A DNA stretch of 64,000 nucleotides from Methylobacter sp. (GTDB lineage: Bacteria; Pseudomonadota; Gammaproteobacteria; Methylococcales; Methylomonadaceae), in the NCBI RefSeq assembly GCF_004322395.1, contig NZ_SCTW01000029.1, positions 185,879 to 249,878 of the forward strand, given 5' to 3'. Below are positions 26,603-35,625 of the stretch, piece by piece. Below the pieces are notes generated by a model. That model was given only the letters and a program-made list of their open reading frames with translations, did no database searches and was not told the origin of the DNA. The position numbers were made by a program, and so were the translations under genes. How positions within the stretch are numbered: the stretch's first letter is position 1; each line of letters starts with the position of its first letter.

Positions 26603-28184
26603 GGAGGATGCCCCTGTTTAACAATCGCCTCTTTATTCTGAATAGAAATCCAAGAAAGCCACTATTTAGAGTGGATAACTCATTTTGGGTCTCTGTCAAT
26701 TTCTTACTAGTCTCTGTCAATTTCTTGCTGGTCTCTGTAAGTTTAGCCTTGAAGACGGCTTTCTCTTCTTCTTGTGCAACCAACTTCTTGTTGGTCTCAG
26801 CAAGCTTAGCTTTGAATGCAACTTTCTCTCTCTCTTGCACAACCAACTCTTTGCTGATTTCGATAAATTTGGCTTCGATAGCAGTAGCTTCTTCCACTTG
26901 CTCCTCTAACTCTTTACTGATTTCTACAAGTTTGGTTTTGATGGCTGCATCTTCCACTTGCGCCGCCAGCTCTTTGCTGACTTCGACAAGTTTTGACTCT
27001 AACACATGATTCTGGGTGAGCAATTTTCGGTTGAAATCAAGAGCAATATGCTTTTCGATTCTCTCAGCCCACAGCATGGCATGAAGGTTGTCTAGCTCTC
27101 CAATTTCCGCATGCAGCAAAAGCGGCTGCTTCTCCCCATCAGTATTTTTTATCAAATGTGAATAGGGCTTCGAATAATAAATGTTTTCTTGCAGCGGCAA
27201 GGAATCTTGATTCAAAAGCTTATTAAACACATCTTGGATGAAATTGAATTGCTCCCCACTACGTTTCACAAGAAAATAGTTTCTTGTTTGCCCATCGCTC
27301 GTCTTTCGAACAATATTCATCAAGAACTTATCGAAGATAAGTTTGGCAGGTGTGACTTCATGGTCAATCTGAAAGGCAACGTATCCTTGATTCTCTAGTT
27401 TTCCCAACGTTACAGAAAGCTTCTCGGTTCGGTCTTTATCAAGATTCTTGGAAGAGATTTCAAGCATTATTATTGCATCAGAACTTGCCAGGATTTCCGC
27501 GGCACCTTCAAGCACCTCATACTCAGCGCCTTCGACATCGATCTTAATCTTGTTTACCTGACTTATTCCCTGTTCTCGCATAACAGTATCGATCTGCCGA
27601 ATCGGGAGCGTTAAACGGCCAGTAGTTTCTGACCTGTTCGTATCATAAATACCGCTAAATGATGGATCGGCAGCGGCGTAGAAATCTACTGTCCCATCAT
27701 AGCTACCGATACAAACGTCTTGGCATGTAACAAGATGTTCAAACTTGTTAAGCCGAATATTCTCTTTCAACAACGACATAGATCGTACATCTGGCTCAAA
27801 AGCAAATACTCTTCCGTTGGAAACAAGGCGCTTCGCAGCACCAAGCGCATACATTCCAAAATTTGAACCAATATCTATAACAATATCCCCGGGCTTCAAG
27901 ATTGCCATAAACAAACTGTAATCCCAACTCTCTTGAATGAAACCATAATAAATATCACAGCCCAGTCGATCCCCCAGATTTACCTGCACTGTCAGGCCGT
28001 CAAATCCATCCAATCTTCGAATATCGGCTTTTCCCCGAGGGTGCAATGTTTCACGCCAAACTTGAAGCTGCTTAGAGAACGCCGGAGCATATAAATTTTC
28101 TTCCAAGACTCCCTGCAAGCGTGAATATAACGCCTTGATGTGAACTTCTGAAATAGGTTTATCGGATGTATTAGAATCGACCAT
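26595..28184 (-). CDS. FkbM methyltransferase with long C-terminal coiled coil
   Basis: The 529-residue protein has an FkbM domain at about 80-280, with motif I GDIVIDIGSNFGMYALGAA, VFAFEPD, and KIKIDVEGAEYEVLEGA. After about residue 395 comes a heptad-rich coiled coil built from reiterated units such as KLVEISKELEEQVEEA, KFIEISKELVVQ and KLTETSKKL, the last three times in tandem. It ends in a basic tail FLFRIKRRLLNR. Such coiled coils may act as a molecular ruler or tether, as with WbdD for Wzm/Wzt chains. Wzt has a chain-end binding domain, which fits that idea. Function inferred. Confidence 0.85.
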   Translation of the reverse strand: MVDSNTSDKPISEVHIKALYSRLQGVLEENLYAPAFSKQLQVWRETLHPRGKADIRRLDGFDGLTVQVNLGDRLGCDIYYGFIQESWDYSLFMAILKPGDIVIDIGSNFGMYALGAAKRLVSNGRVFAFEPDVRSMSLLKENIRLNKFEHLVTCQDVCIGSYDGTVDFYAAADPSFSGIYDTNRSETTGRLTLPIRQIDTVMREQGISQVNKIKIDVEGAEYEVLEGAAEILASSDAIIMLEISSKNLDKDRTEKLSVTLGKLENQGYVAFQIDHEVTPAKLIFDKFLMNIVRKTSDGQTRNYFLVKRSGEQFNFIQDVFNKLLNQDSLPLQENIYYSKPYSHLIKNTDGEKQPLLLHAEIGELDNLHAMLWAERIEKHIALDFNRKLLTQNHVLESKLVEVSKELAAQVEDAAIKTKLVEISKELEEQVEEATAIEAKFIEISKELVVQEREKVAFKAKLAETNKKLVAQEEEKAVFKAKLTETSKKLTETSKKLTETQNELSTLNSGFLGFLFRIKRRLLNRGILHV

Positions 28185-28191
28185 TGCCTTG

Positions 28192-30153
28192 CTATTTATT
28201 AATGGAGGAATTATATATCTCAGTTAATCCATAAGATATTGTTTCCACTAAACTATTTACATCCAATCCCAATAATTGCAAGACTTCCTGATTTGCTCCT
28301 GAGGGAGGAATATTTTCCATTCCAATGTAAGACATTATTATGCCGCTATGCTCAAACTGAATGGCAACCCTCGCTATGGTATCTCCCTGTCCACCAATAA
28401 CATAGTGGTTATCTAGGCAGTAGACACGTTTACAACTCCCGATCTCTGTCCTCAGCCAATCTAAATCCACTTGGTTCAGCCATGGCAGGTTAATAACCTT
28501 AATTTTGATACCTTTCTCTTTTGCCAGTATGGCTGCGGCTTGAACTGCCGCACTAAGTAATACCGGTCCATAGGCGATGACCACAGCGTCACCACCACCA
28601 ACCACGGTTAGGCCTTGGCCCAGTTTGGGCCGATAATCTTCTGGAAGTTCGTAAGGAATTTCCCACGGCAGAGATACCAGTCTGATATAGCAACTACCCG
28701 GCGCCTCATTGATACACCAGTCCAGTAATGGGCCGACTTCGGCTTCGCAGGAAGGCTCGATCAGGGTCATCCCTGGCATAGCGGCCAGAGCAGAAATATC
28801 GCGCACAGCCTGATGAGAATGCCCTGGTCCTCCGGGGATTACGCCAGCAAGCGAACCTACATAGATGATTTTTGTTCGCTCAGTAGCATTATTGTAGATC
28901 TGTTCGTTTGGCCTCGCAGAGAGGAAACAGGCAAATGAATGCACCACTGGCAGCAACCCCTTCAATGCCATGCCCCCCGCCACCGAGACCATATCCTGTT
29001 CGGCAATTCCACACTCAAAGAAACGGTTGGGGTATTGATCACGGAATGGGATGAGACCGGTATCAAGAATGAGGTCGGCGTCCAGAGCAACGAGTTCGGG
29101 ATGCTTTTCGGCTTGCTCCAGCAAAGCTCGGGTATATGCGTTAATCAAACGCTGCGCCTTGGCGGGCGGTGGTGTGGAGGCCTCGCGCTCGACGGTCTCG
29201 TAGCTTAGGGCTACAGTACTTGCATCGTTCGTACGTTGTTGCAGACGGCTTATAATTTCCTGTGCTGCCAATCGGTAAGAACGGGCATCGGGCGCACCAC
29301 TATGAAAACGGTACATAGCAACGTCAGAATCTAGCGAAGTGTGCTCCATAAAGGAAACCCCCTTGCCCTTGACGGTATCCGCGATAATGATCTTGGGCTG
29401 GGCTTCGCCTTCAAGTGAAGCGAGCGTAGCAGCCAATGCGCCGAGGTCGTTCCCGTCGCAACGCGCTACCCGCCACCCGAAAGCACGTAACTTGGCTTCC
29501 AGATCACCAAGATCGGAAACATTCTTAACGAATGTGTCTGACTGCAGCTTGTTGTGATCGATGATCACCGTAATCTCGTGAAGATTATGGTTGGCTGCTG
29601 AAATGAGAGATTCCCAGAATTGCCCCTCCTGAAGTTCTCCGTCTCCCGTCAACACAAACACTCGCCCCGGTCGCTCGGCAAGACGGTTTGCGTAAATCAT
29701 CCCTTTTGCCTTTGACACCCCCATACCAAGAGAACCGGTGTTAGTAACAATACCGGGCGTACCAATGTCTGGGTGGCCGGGAAGGCCATCAACGCGACGC
29801 AACTTATGAATAAGATCAAACGGAAGACGCCCCAGACCTATGAGCACCGCATAGTAACCAGGTGCATCATGTCCCTTGGAACTGAAGAAGGTGTCACCCT
29901 GTGTCTGAGGGGATTCGGCAATATCGAGCTCCTCCAGCAGCAGCCAGCAGAAAATTTCCATACTACTAAAACTGCTGCCGATATGCCCTGATCCAGAACA
30001 AGCAATCATGTAGAGGGCGTTTAGACGGCACATGTCCGCAAAAATCGAAGCCCGCTGTTCTCTAGGCAAATCGAGACTACGAATTCGCTCAAATTCATTG
30101 TAAGGAAGGTAGTACAATGTGCCTTCTACGGCTTGTCCAACTTGATCACCCAC
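28192..30153 (-). CDS. Transketolase-family enzyme in polysaccharide locus
   Basis: The 653-residue ThDP enzyme is full-length but shaped like a fusion of the two-subunit transketolases. Visible are SGHIGSSFSSMEI, SSKGHDAPGYYAVL, the ThDP motif GDGELQEGQFWE ending in IDHN, catalytic glutamate in FECGIAEQDM, and a C-terminal domain with VINLPWLNQVDLDWL. It starts at GTG with AAGGAG seven bases before. Placed in the middle of a NeuB/NeuA module and not next to pentose-phosphate genes, it probably moves a two-carbon unit to build an unusual sugar. Substrate unknown. Confidence 0.88.
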   Translation of the reverse strand: MGDQVGQAVEGTLYYLPYNEFERIRSLDLPREQRASIFADMCRLNALYMIACSGSGHIGSSFSSMEIFCWLLLEELDIAESPQTQGDTFFSSKGHDAPGYYAVLIGLGRLPFDLIHKLRRVDGLPGHPDIGTPGIVTNTGSLGMGVSKAKGMIYANRLAERPGRVFVLTGDGELQEGQFWESLISAANHNLHEITVIIDHNKLQSDTFVKNVSDLGDLEAKLRAFGWRVARCDGNDLGALAATLASLEGEAQPKIIIADTVKGKGVSFMEHTSLDSDVAMYRFHSGAPDARSYRLAAQEIISRLQQRTNDASTVALSYETVEREASTPPPAKAQRLINAYTRALLEQAEKHPELVALDADLILDTGLIPFRDQYPNRFFECGIAEQDMVSVAGGMALKGLLPVVHSFACFLSARPNEQIYNNATERTKIIYVGSLAGVIPGGPGHSHQAVRDISALAAMPGMTLIEPSCEAEVGPLLDWCINEAPGSCYIRLVSLPWEIPYELPEDYRPKLGQGLTVVGGGDAVVIAYGPVLLSAAVQAAAILAKEKGIKIKVINLPWLNQVDLDWLRTEIGSCKRVYCLDNHYVIGGQGDTIARVAIQFEHSGIIMSYIGMENIPPSGANQEVLQLLGLDVNSLVETISYGLTEIYNSSINK

Positions 30154-30167
30154 TTTTAGGCTCCTTG

Positions 30168-30932
30168 TTATTCTGTAATGGTATAAGGTGAAAGCTCAAT
30201 TGATGGCAGCTTTGCTTCTTGATTAGCCAGCAGCCACTCAGCCATACACCAGTCTTCCGGTTCATTAATATCGAAGCCCTCCAGCCCCTGGCTGACGAAA
30301 GGTATAATAGCTTCACCAGCAATACTGTTCTGTTCAAGAGGCACTTTTGTCCACGCAATTTCCAAGCTGGCATCCTGAACGTAGACCTCAGGTAAAGCGG
30401 CGTACTGGCTACTGTGCCAAGGGGTCGAACCATTACTAAAAGGCATCAGTGGCAGCATGCGGTTGCCACGGATGACCCACATTTTTCCAGGATGCTGCTT
30501 GCACCTTTCAACAGCACGAAGGGAGTCGGCAGTTGGATTTTTGCTGAATTCCCCCCAAGCGCGCTGAATCGTTTGCGGTAACCGGAAAGGCGAGGTCGGC
30601 CTCAAAATACTGAAAACGTCGAACTCTCGGCCCGATTGTTTCAGCATATTGAGCACCCAGATCACCCAGTCGATATCTGGCGATTTGTCGCCAGAAATTT
30701 CTCCACCTCGAAGGAACGGAACTTCTGCGCCATAATGACGTGCCACAGCGGCATGCTGCTCGCTATCAGTCGCACAAATAACAGCATCGAATACACCACT
30801 ATCAATCGCAGCACGAATGGAGTACGCAAGCATCGGATGACCATTGAGGAGCCGGACGTTCTTATTGGGAACTCGCTTCGACCCTGAACGAGCCGGGATA
30901 AAAGCAACGGTACGAAGCTTCTCGGTATTCAT
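30168..30932 (-). CDS. CMP-sugar synthetase (NeuA/PseF-like)
   Basis: The 254-residue cytidylyltransferase begins VAFIPARSGSKRVPNKNVRLL, the CTP-binding motif of CMP-nonulosonate synthetases, and includes AVICATDSEQHAAVA, ILRPTSPFRLPQTI and EGFDINEPEDWCMAEWLL near the end. It would activate a ulosonic acid as CMP-sugar. It overlaps the aldehyde dehydrogenase by four bases and precedes the transketolase by 14. It has the cytidylyltransferase domain only; the matching phosphatase is a separate gene (33200-33733). Confidence 0.88.
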   Translation of the reverse strand: MNTEKLRTVAFIPARSGSKRVPNKNVRLLNGHPMLAYSIRAAIDSGVFDAVICATDSEQHAAVARHYGAEVPFLRGGEISGDKSPDIDWVIWVLNMLKQSGREFDVFSILRPTSPFRLPQTIQRAWGEFSKNPTADSLRAVERCKQHPGKMWVIRGNRMLPLMPFSNGSTPWHSSQYAALPEVYVQDASLEIAWTKVPLEQNSIAGEAIIPFVSQGLEGFDINEPEDWCMAEWLLANQEAKLPSIELSPYTITE

Positions 30933-32401
30933 AGCTGATTCTCGCGCACTAAAAAAGAAATGCTTTTAAGTTCAGAATAGACATCCAATGCTTCAACCCC
31001 GGGCTCACGCGTACCATTGCCTGACGCACCAAAACCACCGAAAGGCATATGCGGTTCACTACCAAAGGTACCAATATTGACATTTGCCACGCCCGCTTTG
31101 ACGCGCTGTGCGAACCACATTGCGCGGTCGACACTACAGGTGTGGATAGCAGCAGTGAGACCATATTCTGAGGCATTGGCAAGCTGCAACGCTTCGCCGA
31201 TATTTTCGACGACATGAAGGCTAGCCACCGGACCGAAAACTTCCTTGCTACTTAATTTGGCGTTCGCAGCCAAACCTTCGATAATGGTTGGCTGGATATA
31301 ATAGCCTCTAGCCAGTTCTGTGCCTGTCGGGGCAGCGCCACCACAAAGAATGCGCCCGCCCTCTGCCGCAGCTGTTTCAATGGCGGCAAGAATAGATTGT
31401 TGCTGCCGCTTACTTACAACCGGACCGAGATCACAATCTGCGCTCACGCCCAATTTAAGGTTTTGTGCTTTTGCAACCAGCTTGTTGCGAAACACTTCGT
31501 ATATATCCTTGAACACAATGATGCGACTGCCAGCGGCACAACGTTGGCCAGCATTACTAAAAGCGGAAAGTGACGCCCAATGGACAGCTTGATCGAGGTC
31601 GGCATCATCACAAACCACAAAAGGATTTTTGCCGCCAAGTTCTAGCGATATCCGGGCCAATCGCTTCCCCGCTGTTTCTGCAATCCATTTGCCCACGCTT
31701 GTTGAGCCGGTAAAGCTGACCACATTCACTCGCTCATCGTTTACCAAAGCAGCACCCGCAAGTTGCCCACGCCCCTGAATAACATTAAAAACGCCATCCG
31801 GGAGCCCCGCTTCTTTTGTCAATTCAGCAAAAAGAAGCGCAATGCTTGGTGAGTCTTCGGCCGCCTTCAAAACGACGGTGTTGCCGCAAATAAGAGCAGG
31901 AAAGGTTTTCCATGCAATATTGGCGATTGGGGTATTGGCAGGAACGATCAGGCCTGCGATTCCACGCGGCTGTCGGACGGTATGACTATATTTGCCAGGC
32001 ATGCTTGATGTGAGTGAACGACCATAAAGTCGCGTTCCCTCGCCAGCAAAATATTCTCCTTGGAGAATAGCGCCGCCCACTTCGCCTCTTGCATCCTGAG
32101 GAGGTTTTCCTGTTTCCAGTGCGATGCAATCAGCTAGCTCGTTTGCACTGCGCTTTATGGCTGCGACGATGTCAGCGAGAACCTGACCGCGCCTGATTGG
32201 TGTCAACTCAGACCAGGAAAGAAAGGCATCCGCAGCCGCTTTCACAGCACGTTGAGTATCCACCTCTGACGAATCAGCAAATTGACAGAGTAATTCGCCA
32301 TTATGCGGATTAAATTTATCCAACCACCCAGCTGTTTCAGGCTGTTTTTTGAGACCATTGATCCAGTTGGAAATGCGCGGAGTTTGTTTCATCACAGTCA
32401 T
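30929..32401 (-). CDS. NAD(P)-dependent aldehyde dehydrogenase
   Basis: The 490-residue ALDH has the nucleotide-site segment FTGSTSVGKWIAE, catalytic glutamate in RISLELGGKNPFVV, and nucleophile cysteine in NAGQRCAAGSR, then EVFGPVASLHV and the closing MPFGGFGASGNG. It oxidises an aldehyde to an acid. Its position between SDR and NeuA genes, coupled on both sides by four-base overlaps (ATGA), makes a role in sugar precursor oxidation likely, unlike the usual catabolic setting. An in-frame ATG 12 bases upstream was not preferred. Substrate unknown. Confidence 0.88.
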   Translation of the reverse strand: MTVMKQTPRISNWINGLKKQPETAGWLDKFNPHNGELLCQFADSSEVDTQRAVKAAADAFLSWSELTPIRRGQVLADIVAAIKRSANELADCIALETGKPPQDARGEVGGAILQGEYFAGEGTRLYGRSLTSSMPGKYSHTVRQPRGIAGLIVPANTPIANIAWKTFPALICGNTVVLKAAEDSPSIALLFAELTKEAGLPDGVFNVIQGRGQLAGAALVNDERVNVVSFTGSTSVGKWIAETAGKRLARISLELGGKNPFVVCDDADLDQAVHWASLSAFSNAGQRCAAGSRIIVFKDIYEVFRNKLVAKAQNLKLGVSADCDLGPVVSKRQQQSILAAIETAAAEGGRILCGGAAPTGTELARGYYIQPTIIEGLAANAKLSSKEVFGPVASLHVVENIGEALQLANASEYGLTAAIHTCSVDRAMWFAQRVKAGVANVNIGTFGSEPHMPFGGFGASGNGTREPGVEALDVYSELKSISFLVRENQL

Positions 32402-33210
32402 ATTGCCGTCCAACCGCCATCAATAATGAGGTTAGCTCCCGTCATATACCCCGAAGCAGGGCTAGCAAGAAATAGAACCGAACCGTTGTACTCATCGGCA
32501 TTTGCCATCCGACCAACAGGAATACGTCCACAGTAGACATCCAAAAATGTTCGCTCCTGATTGTTGAAAACTCCCGCTATGGTCAAAGTGTTTACCCGAA
32601 CGTTTTTCTTGGCCCAATACACTGCAAGATAGCGTGTCATATTAAAAATACCAGATTTTGAAACAGAATAAGCCACAGGCTTATAAAAAGTTTCACCACG
32701 CTGGCGTCGATATTCGTAAAGACTCTGATCAGGAGCAACTACTCCATAGATGGAGGCAACGTTAATGATTGAGCCTTTGGCAGCATTGGCCATCGCAGCA
32801 CCAAACACTTGGCAGCAAAGATAAACCCCTTTCAGATTGACATCCATTACCCTATCCCAAGAATCTTCGGGATAATCCTCAAAAGGACCGTTTTCTTCAG
32901 GTGGCGCAGAAGGAGGCGAGTCAATAGCCGCGTTGTTAATCAACACAGTTGGGGTTCCAAAGTGATTGACTGTGTCAGCCAGGGAACGTTGCAAAGTAGC
33001 TTTATCTGTGACATCTACCCCACTAAAAAAAAAATTATCTGGATAATCCGCGATCAGCGTTTGAATAAAGGAAGATGGACGCAAATCAAGCCCCACAACA
33101 CATGCACCGCGTTGCAGAAAAGTTTTTGCATATTCACCACCTAATTGGCCGGAAACGCCTGTAACCAACACAATCTCGCTGCTGACATCAAAAAGTTCAT
33201 CAGGCAGCAT
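32398..33210 (-). CDS. Short-chain dehydrogenase/reductase
   Basis: This 270-residue classical SDR has VLVTGVSGQLGGEYAKTFL, the NNAA motif in VLINNAAIDS, INVASIYGV, and AYSVSKSGIFNMTRYLA with the catalytic Tyr-x3-Lys, ending MTGANLIIDGGW. The proline/glutamate-rich insertion around residues 95-110 (SPPSAPPEENG) is unusual. It would oxidise or reduce a sugar hydroxyl or ketone with NAD(P). It overlaps the HAD gene by 11 bases and the ALDH by four, so the three should be co-translated. Confidence 0.88.
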   Translation of the reverse strand: MLPDELFDVSSEIVLVTGVSGQLGGEYAKTFLQRGACVVGLDLRPSSFIQTLIADYPDNFFFSGVDVTDKATLQRSLADTVNHFGTPTVLINNAAIDSPPSAPPEENGPFEDYPEDSWDRVMDVNLKGVYLCCQVFGAAMANAAKGSIINVASIYGVVAPDQSLYEYRRQRGETFYKPVAYSVSKSGIFNMTRYLAVYWAKKNVRVNTLTIAGVFNNQERTFLDVYCGRIPVGRMANADEYNGSVLFLASPASGYMTGANLIIDGGWTAI

Positions 33211-33733
33211 AAATCCCTACCAAATCTAAAGTGTCTTCTTTTGCATGAAAAATCAGGTCGCAAATTTCGCGTACCGCCCCATACCCCCCCGGCTTAGTAG
33301 TTCGGTAAGCGACGTGAGCAAAAACCTCAGGGTAAGCATCTGCGACTGCAATAGGCAAACCGACCGATTTAAGTGCGGCTATATCATTGATATCATTTCC
33401 GATAAAGGCGGTTTCTGTCGGATGCACACCCAAATCCATACAGGCTTGCAGTACGGCTTGAGCTTTGTCCTCCACTGCTTGTTTACACGCCATTTTTAAT
33501 TTGTTTGCCCTGACGGTCACGACTGGGTTGGCTTCGGTGGAGATAATCAAAGTCTCGATACCAATTGATCTCAACCTTGAAATACCAAGACCGTCGCTAC
33601 GCCAACAACGCACAGACTCGTTACCGTCTTGAGAGACCAAAACAGTGTTATCAGTAAAAACCCCATCAAAATCGAAGATAACCAACCGCACAGCTCGCAG
33701 CAGCTTCACAAGATCAGGAACTATCTCCATCAT
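33200..33733 (-). CDS. KdsC-like HAD phosphatase
   Basis: The 177-residue HAD protein has motif I VIFDFDGVFTDN with the nucleophile aspartate, SDGLGISRLRSIGIETLIIST (motif II), and motif IV AFIGNDINDIAALKSVG, ending YGAVREICDLI. It lacks a cap domain, like KdsC (3-deoxy-D-manno-octulosonate 8-phosphate phosphatase) and the HAD half of bifunctional NeuA proteins. Directly coupled to the NeuB gene by a four-base overlap, it should remove the phosphate from the NeuB condensation product, meaning that product is a phosphorylated ulosonic acid. Confidence 0.87.
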   Translation of the reverse strand: MMEIVPDLVKLLRAVRLVIFDFDGVFTDNTVLVSQDGNESVRCWRSDGLGISRLRSIGIETLIISTEANPVVTVRANKLKMACKQAVEDKAQAVLQACMDLGVHPTETAFIGNDINDIAALKSVGLPIAVADAYPEVFAHVAYRTTKPGGYGAVREICDLIFHAKEDTLDLVGIYAA

Positions 33734-34773
33734 GCACTATTCTTAACAGAAATGGCATCAAAGGTCACTAATTCACCTGCAGAGATTTTGCAAATTGCAG
33801 TGGCACCAATTACCTCTGAAGACTGACGTATAGGTATGCCTTCATTATCATAAATCTTTCCAGTCAAATCATCAATTGAGATAGTCTGGCCAACTTGAAT
33901 ATCATGAAGCGCAACAATTGATTTGCCGAGCTTCTTAAAAACAAATTCACTCCCAAGTTCTGACTCGTGCTTGGGCGTCATCATTTCAGGAACGCGCTTG
34001 ATGTCTCTCACGAACTTCCGGAAACCATCATGCTCCAAAGAAAACCCATGATCCGCTCCCTGCCACGCCCTATTCAAAGTTACATGCTTCTCAAAAACGC
34101 GCGCACCCTTCATATAAGCGATAGGCCCTGACAAAATTCCGTTGAAATGATCGGATAACCCAATAGTGCATTCAGGAAATTCTTTAATTAGAATTTCAAT
34201 GTTATTTAAACCTAGACGGTTATGTTCACATGGATACTCAGAGACGCAGTGCAACACTGCAATTTCTTTCACTCCCTTTAACAATTCCTCCACGCTGGAG
34301 CGAATTTGGTGCGCTTTTCCTCCGCCGCAACTGATTACGACCGGAAAACCTGCTGCAGCAATACGCTTTAATAACGGAAGATTTCCAAGATCAAAAGAAG
34401 CAACTTTGATCAGGTCGACACCAACCTCGCAAAGCAGCTCCAAACTCGGCTCATCAAAGGGTGTTGACATAAACTTTACATTATACTTTTTGCAATCGGC
34501 TTTAAGTATAGGCAACCACTCCGGCCGAAGCTCAAGATGCTCCCTGTGTGCTCCATAAGTTTCTGCAAATGAATGTTCACTATTATACGGAGCATTGTAG
34601 CCACATTCAGAAAAAAGATACTTGTTGTTTCTTGTTTGAAACTTAATTGCGTCAGCTCCGGCATCGGCAAACACTTTTATATAATTACGGGCAATCTCAA
34701 GATCACCCTGATGATTATTGCCAACCTCGGCAATGATAAAAGGTTGATCACCTGATTTGTAACTCGTTAGCAT
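33730..34773 (-). CDS. neuB: NeuB-family ulosonic acid synthase
   Basis: The 347-residue protein condenses PEP with an aldose. The TIM-barrel holds FIIAEVGNNHQGDLEIA, DAIKFQTRN, STPFDEPSLELL, DLIKVASFDLGNLPLL, and FEKHVTLNRAWQGADHGFSLE; a C-terminal SAF antifreeze-like domain at about 285-345 contains IVALHDIQVGQTI. The family covers sialic, legionaminic, pseudaminic and Kdn synthases. No NeuC, LegI or PseG homologue lies nearby, so the precursor is not identifiable. An AAGGA site lies before the ATG. It heads the six-gene ulosonic module. Confidence 0.92.
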   Translation of the reverse strand: MLTSYKSGDQPFIIAEVGNNHQGDLEIARNYIKVFADAGADAIKFQTRNNKYLFSECGYNAPYNSEHSFAETYGAHREHLELRPEWLPILKADCKKYNVKFMSTPFDEPSLELLCEVGVDLIKVASFDLGNLPLLKRIAAAGFPVVISCGGGKAHQIRSSVEELLKGVKEIAVLHCVSEYPCEHNRLGLNNIEILIKEFPECTIGLSDHFNGILSGPIAYMKGARVFEKHVTLNRAWQGADHGFSLEHDGFRKFVRDIKRVPEMMTPKHESELGSEFVFKKLGKSIVALHDIQVGQTISIDDLTGKIYDNEGIPIRQSSEVIGATAICKISAGELVTFDAISVKNSA

Positions 34774-34794
34774 TATTGTTCCTTAATTGTTAGT

Positions 34795-35130
34795 TTTTAT
34801 TACACCCTACAAAAATAACATTATCTCTGGAGTAATCGTCTTCAAATCGTATGATGTCATTTTCTCCGACATACCTGCTGCTTTGCATTTCAATTATCAT
34901 GTAAGGTGTGTTGCCTAAGTTTGTAAAACGACGTTGTGGTCAACAGAGAAATATAGACTCATTGGTGTTGGCGACAGCCCATGCTCACTGGATAGCGGCG
35001 CATTTGCTGGTTGAGACACGCCATCGATTCGGTTTCGATGCGAGTGATCTTGAATTCTTTAGGCCATATATGGACCATGTGAAATGCTCAGCTTCTCTCA
35101 AATTGCTGGACTTGTGATCTTTTGTGGACA
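34795..35130 (-). pseudogene. manC: Decayed mannose-1-phosphate guanylyltransferase (C-terminal part)
   Basis: Joining frames on the minus strand recovers the cupin domain of ManC. FKITRIETESMACLNQQMRR matches the family block FKVKRI.V.P...LSLQMHHR. NRWRV aligns with the HW.VV strand. AWAVANTNESIF follows, with stop codons on both sides. Then RRFTNLGNTPYMIIEMQSSR and YVGENDIIRFEDDYSRDN match the ManC C-terminus. There are at least one frameshift and two in-frame stops, and the catalytic nucleotidyl domain is missing. GDP-mannose for gmd must therefore come from another locus. Confidence 0.75.
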
Positions 35131-35625
35131 ACATGAAAAGCCCATTGAATGCTAATGATAGAGGCGTTCCACGAAAAAACGGAGGACGGGCACCATTTGT
35201 CTTGTAATTTGTTATTACTGAGAAGCGGGCGGATTTTAGTCGATGCGTAATCCAGCAGCACATTTATTTTTTGTTCTTTAAATTTCATTTTAATCTTGGT
35301 CAGAAAGGAAAGGCAATTCTAGACCGCACTGTTACATCGGCATCAACTTGATCAAAACAGCCTCACGTCAACTCCTTCGCCAAAGGTTTCTGCAATAGTT
35401 ACGTAATGATGACACGAAGTTTATCGGTGCTTCGCAGAAAACCAATGGGATAGCTAGAACTTCTAGTAATCAACCGTACCAACCCCCCTTAATGGATATT
35501 GGTTTGTCCTCTACAAAAAATCATTTTAGCGGCTCAAGTTATAAAAAAATTATACCTCAAAAGTATGGAAGAGAGCAATCTTAGCCTCTTCCAACTCACG
35601 GTAAATCCGCTCTCCATCTCAACGC
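35131..35625. other. Gap with no supported gene
   Basis: Between the manC remnant and the ISAs1 remnant there are only short open frames with no recognisable similarity. AT content is higher than in the neighbouring genes. It may contain the rest of the decayed manC or IS flanks, but I cannot read them. Confidence 0.5.

Noticed and set aside
26608..27009. Plus-strand repetitive frame (FLLVSV units)
   Set aside because: It is the antisense of the FkbM coiled-coil repeats, not a gene.
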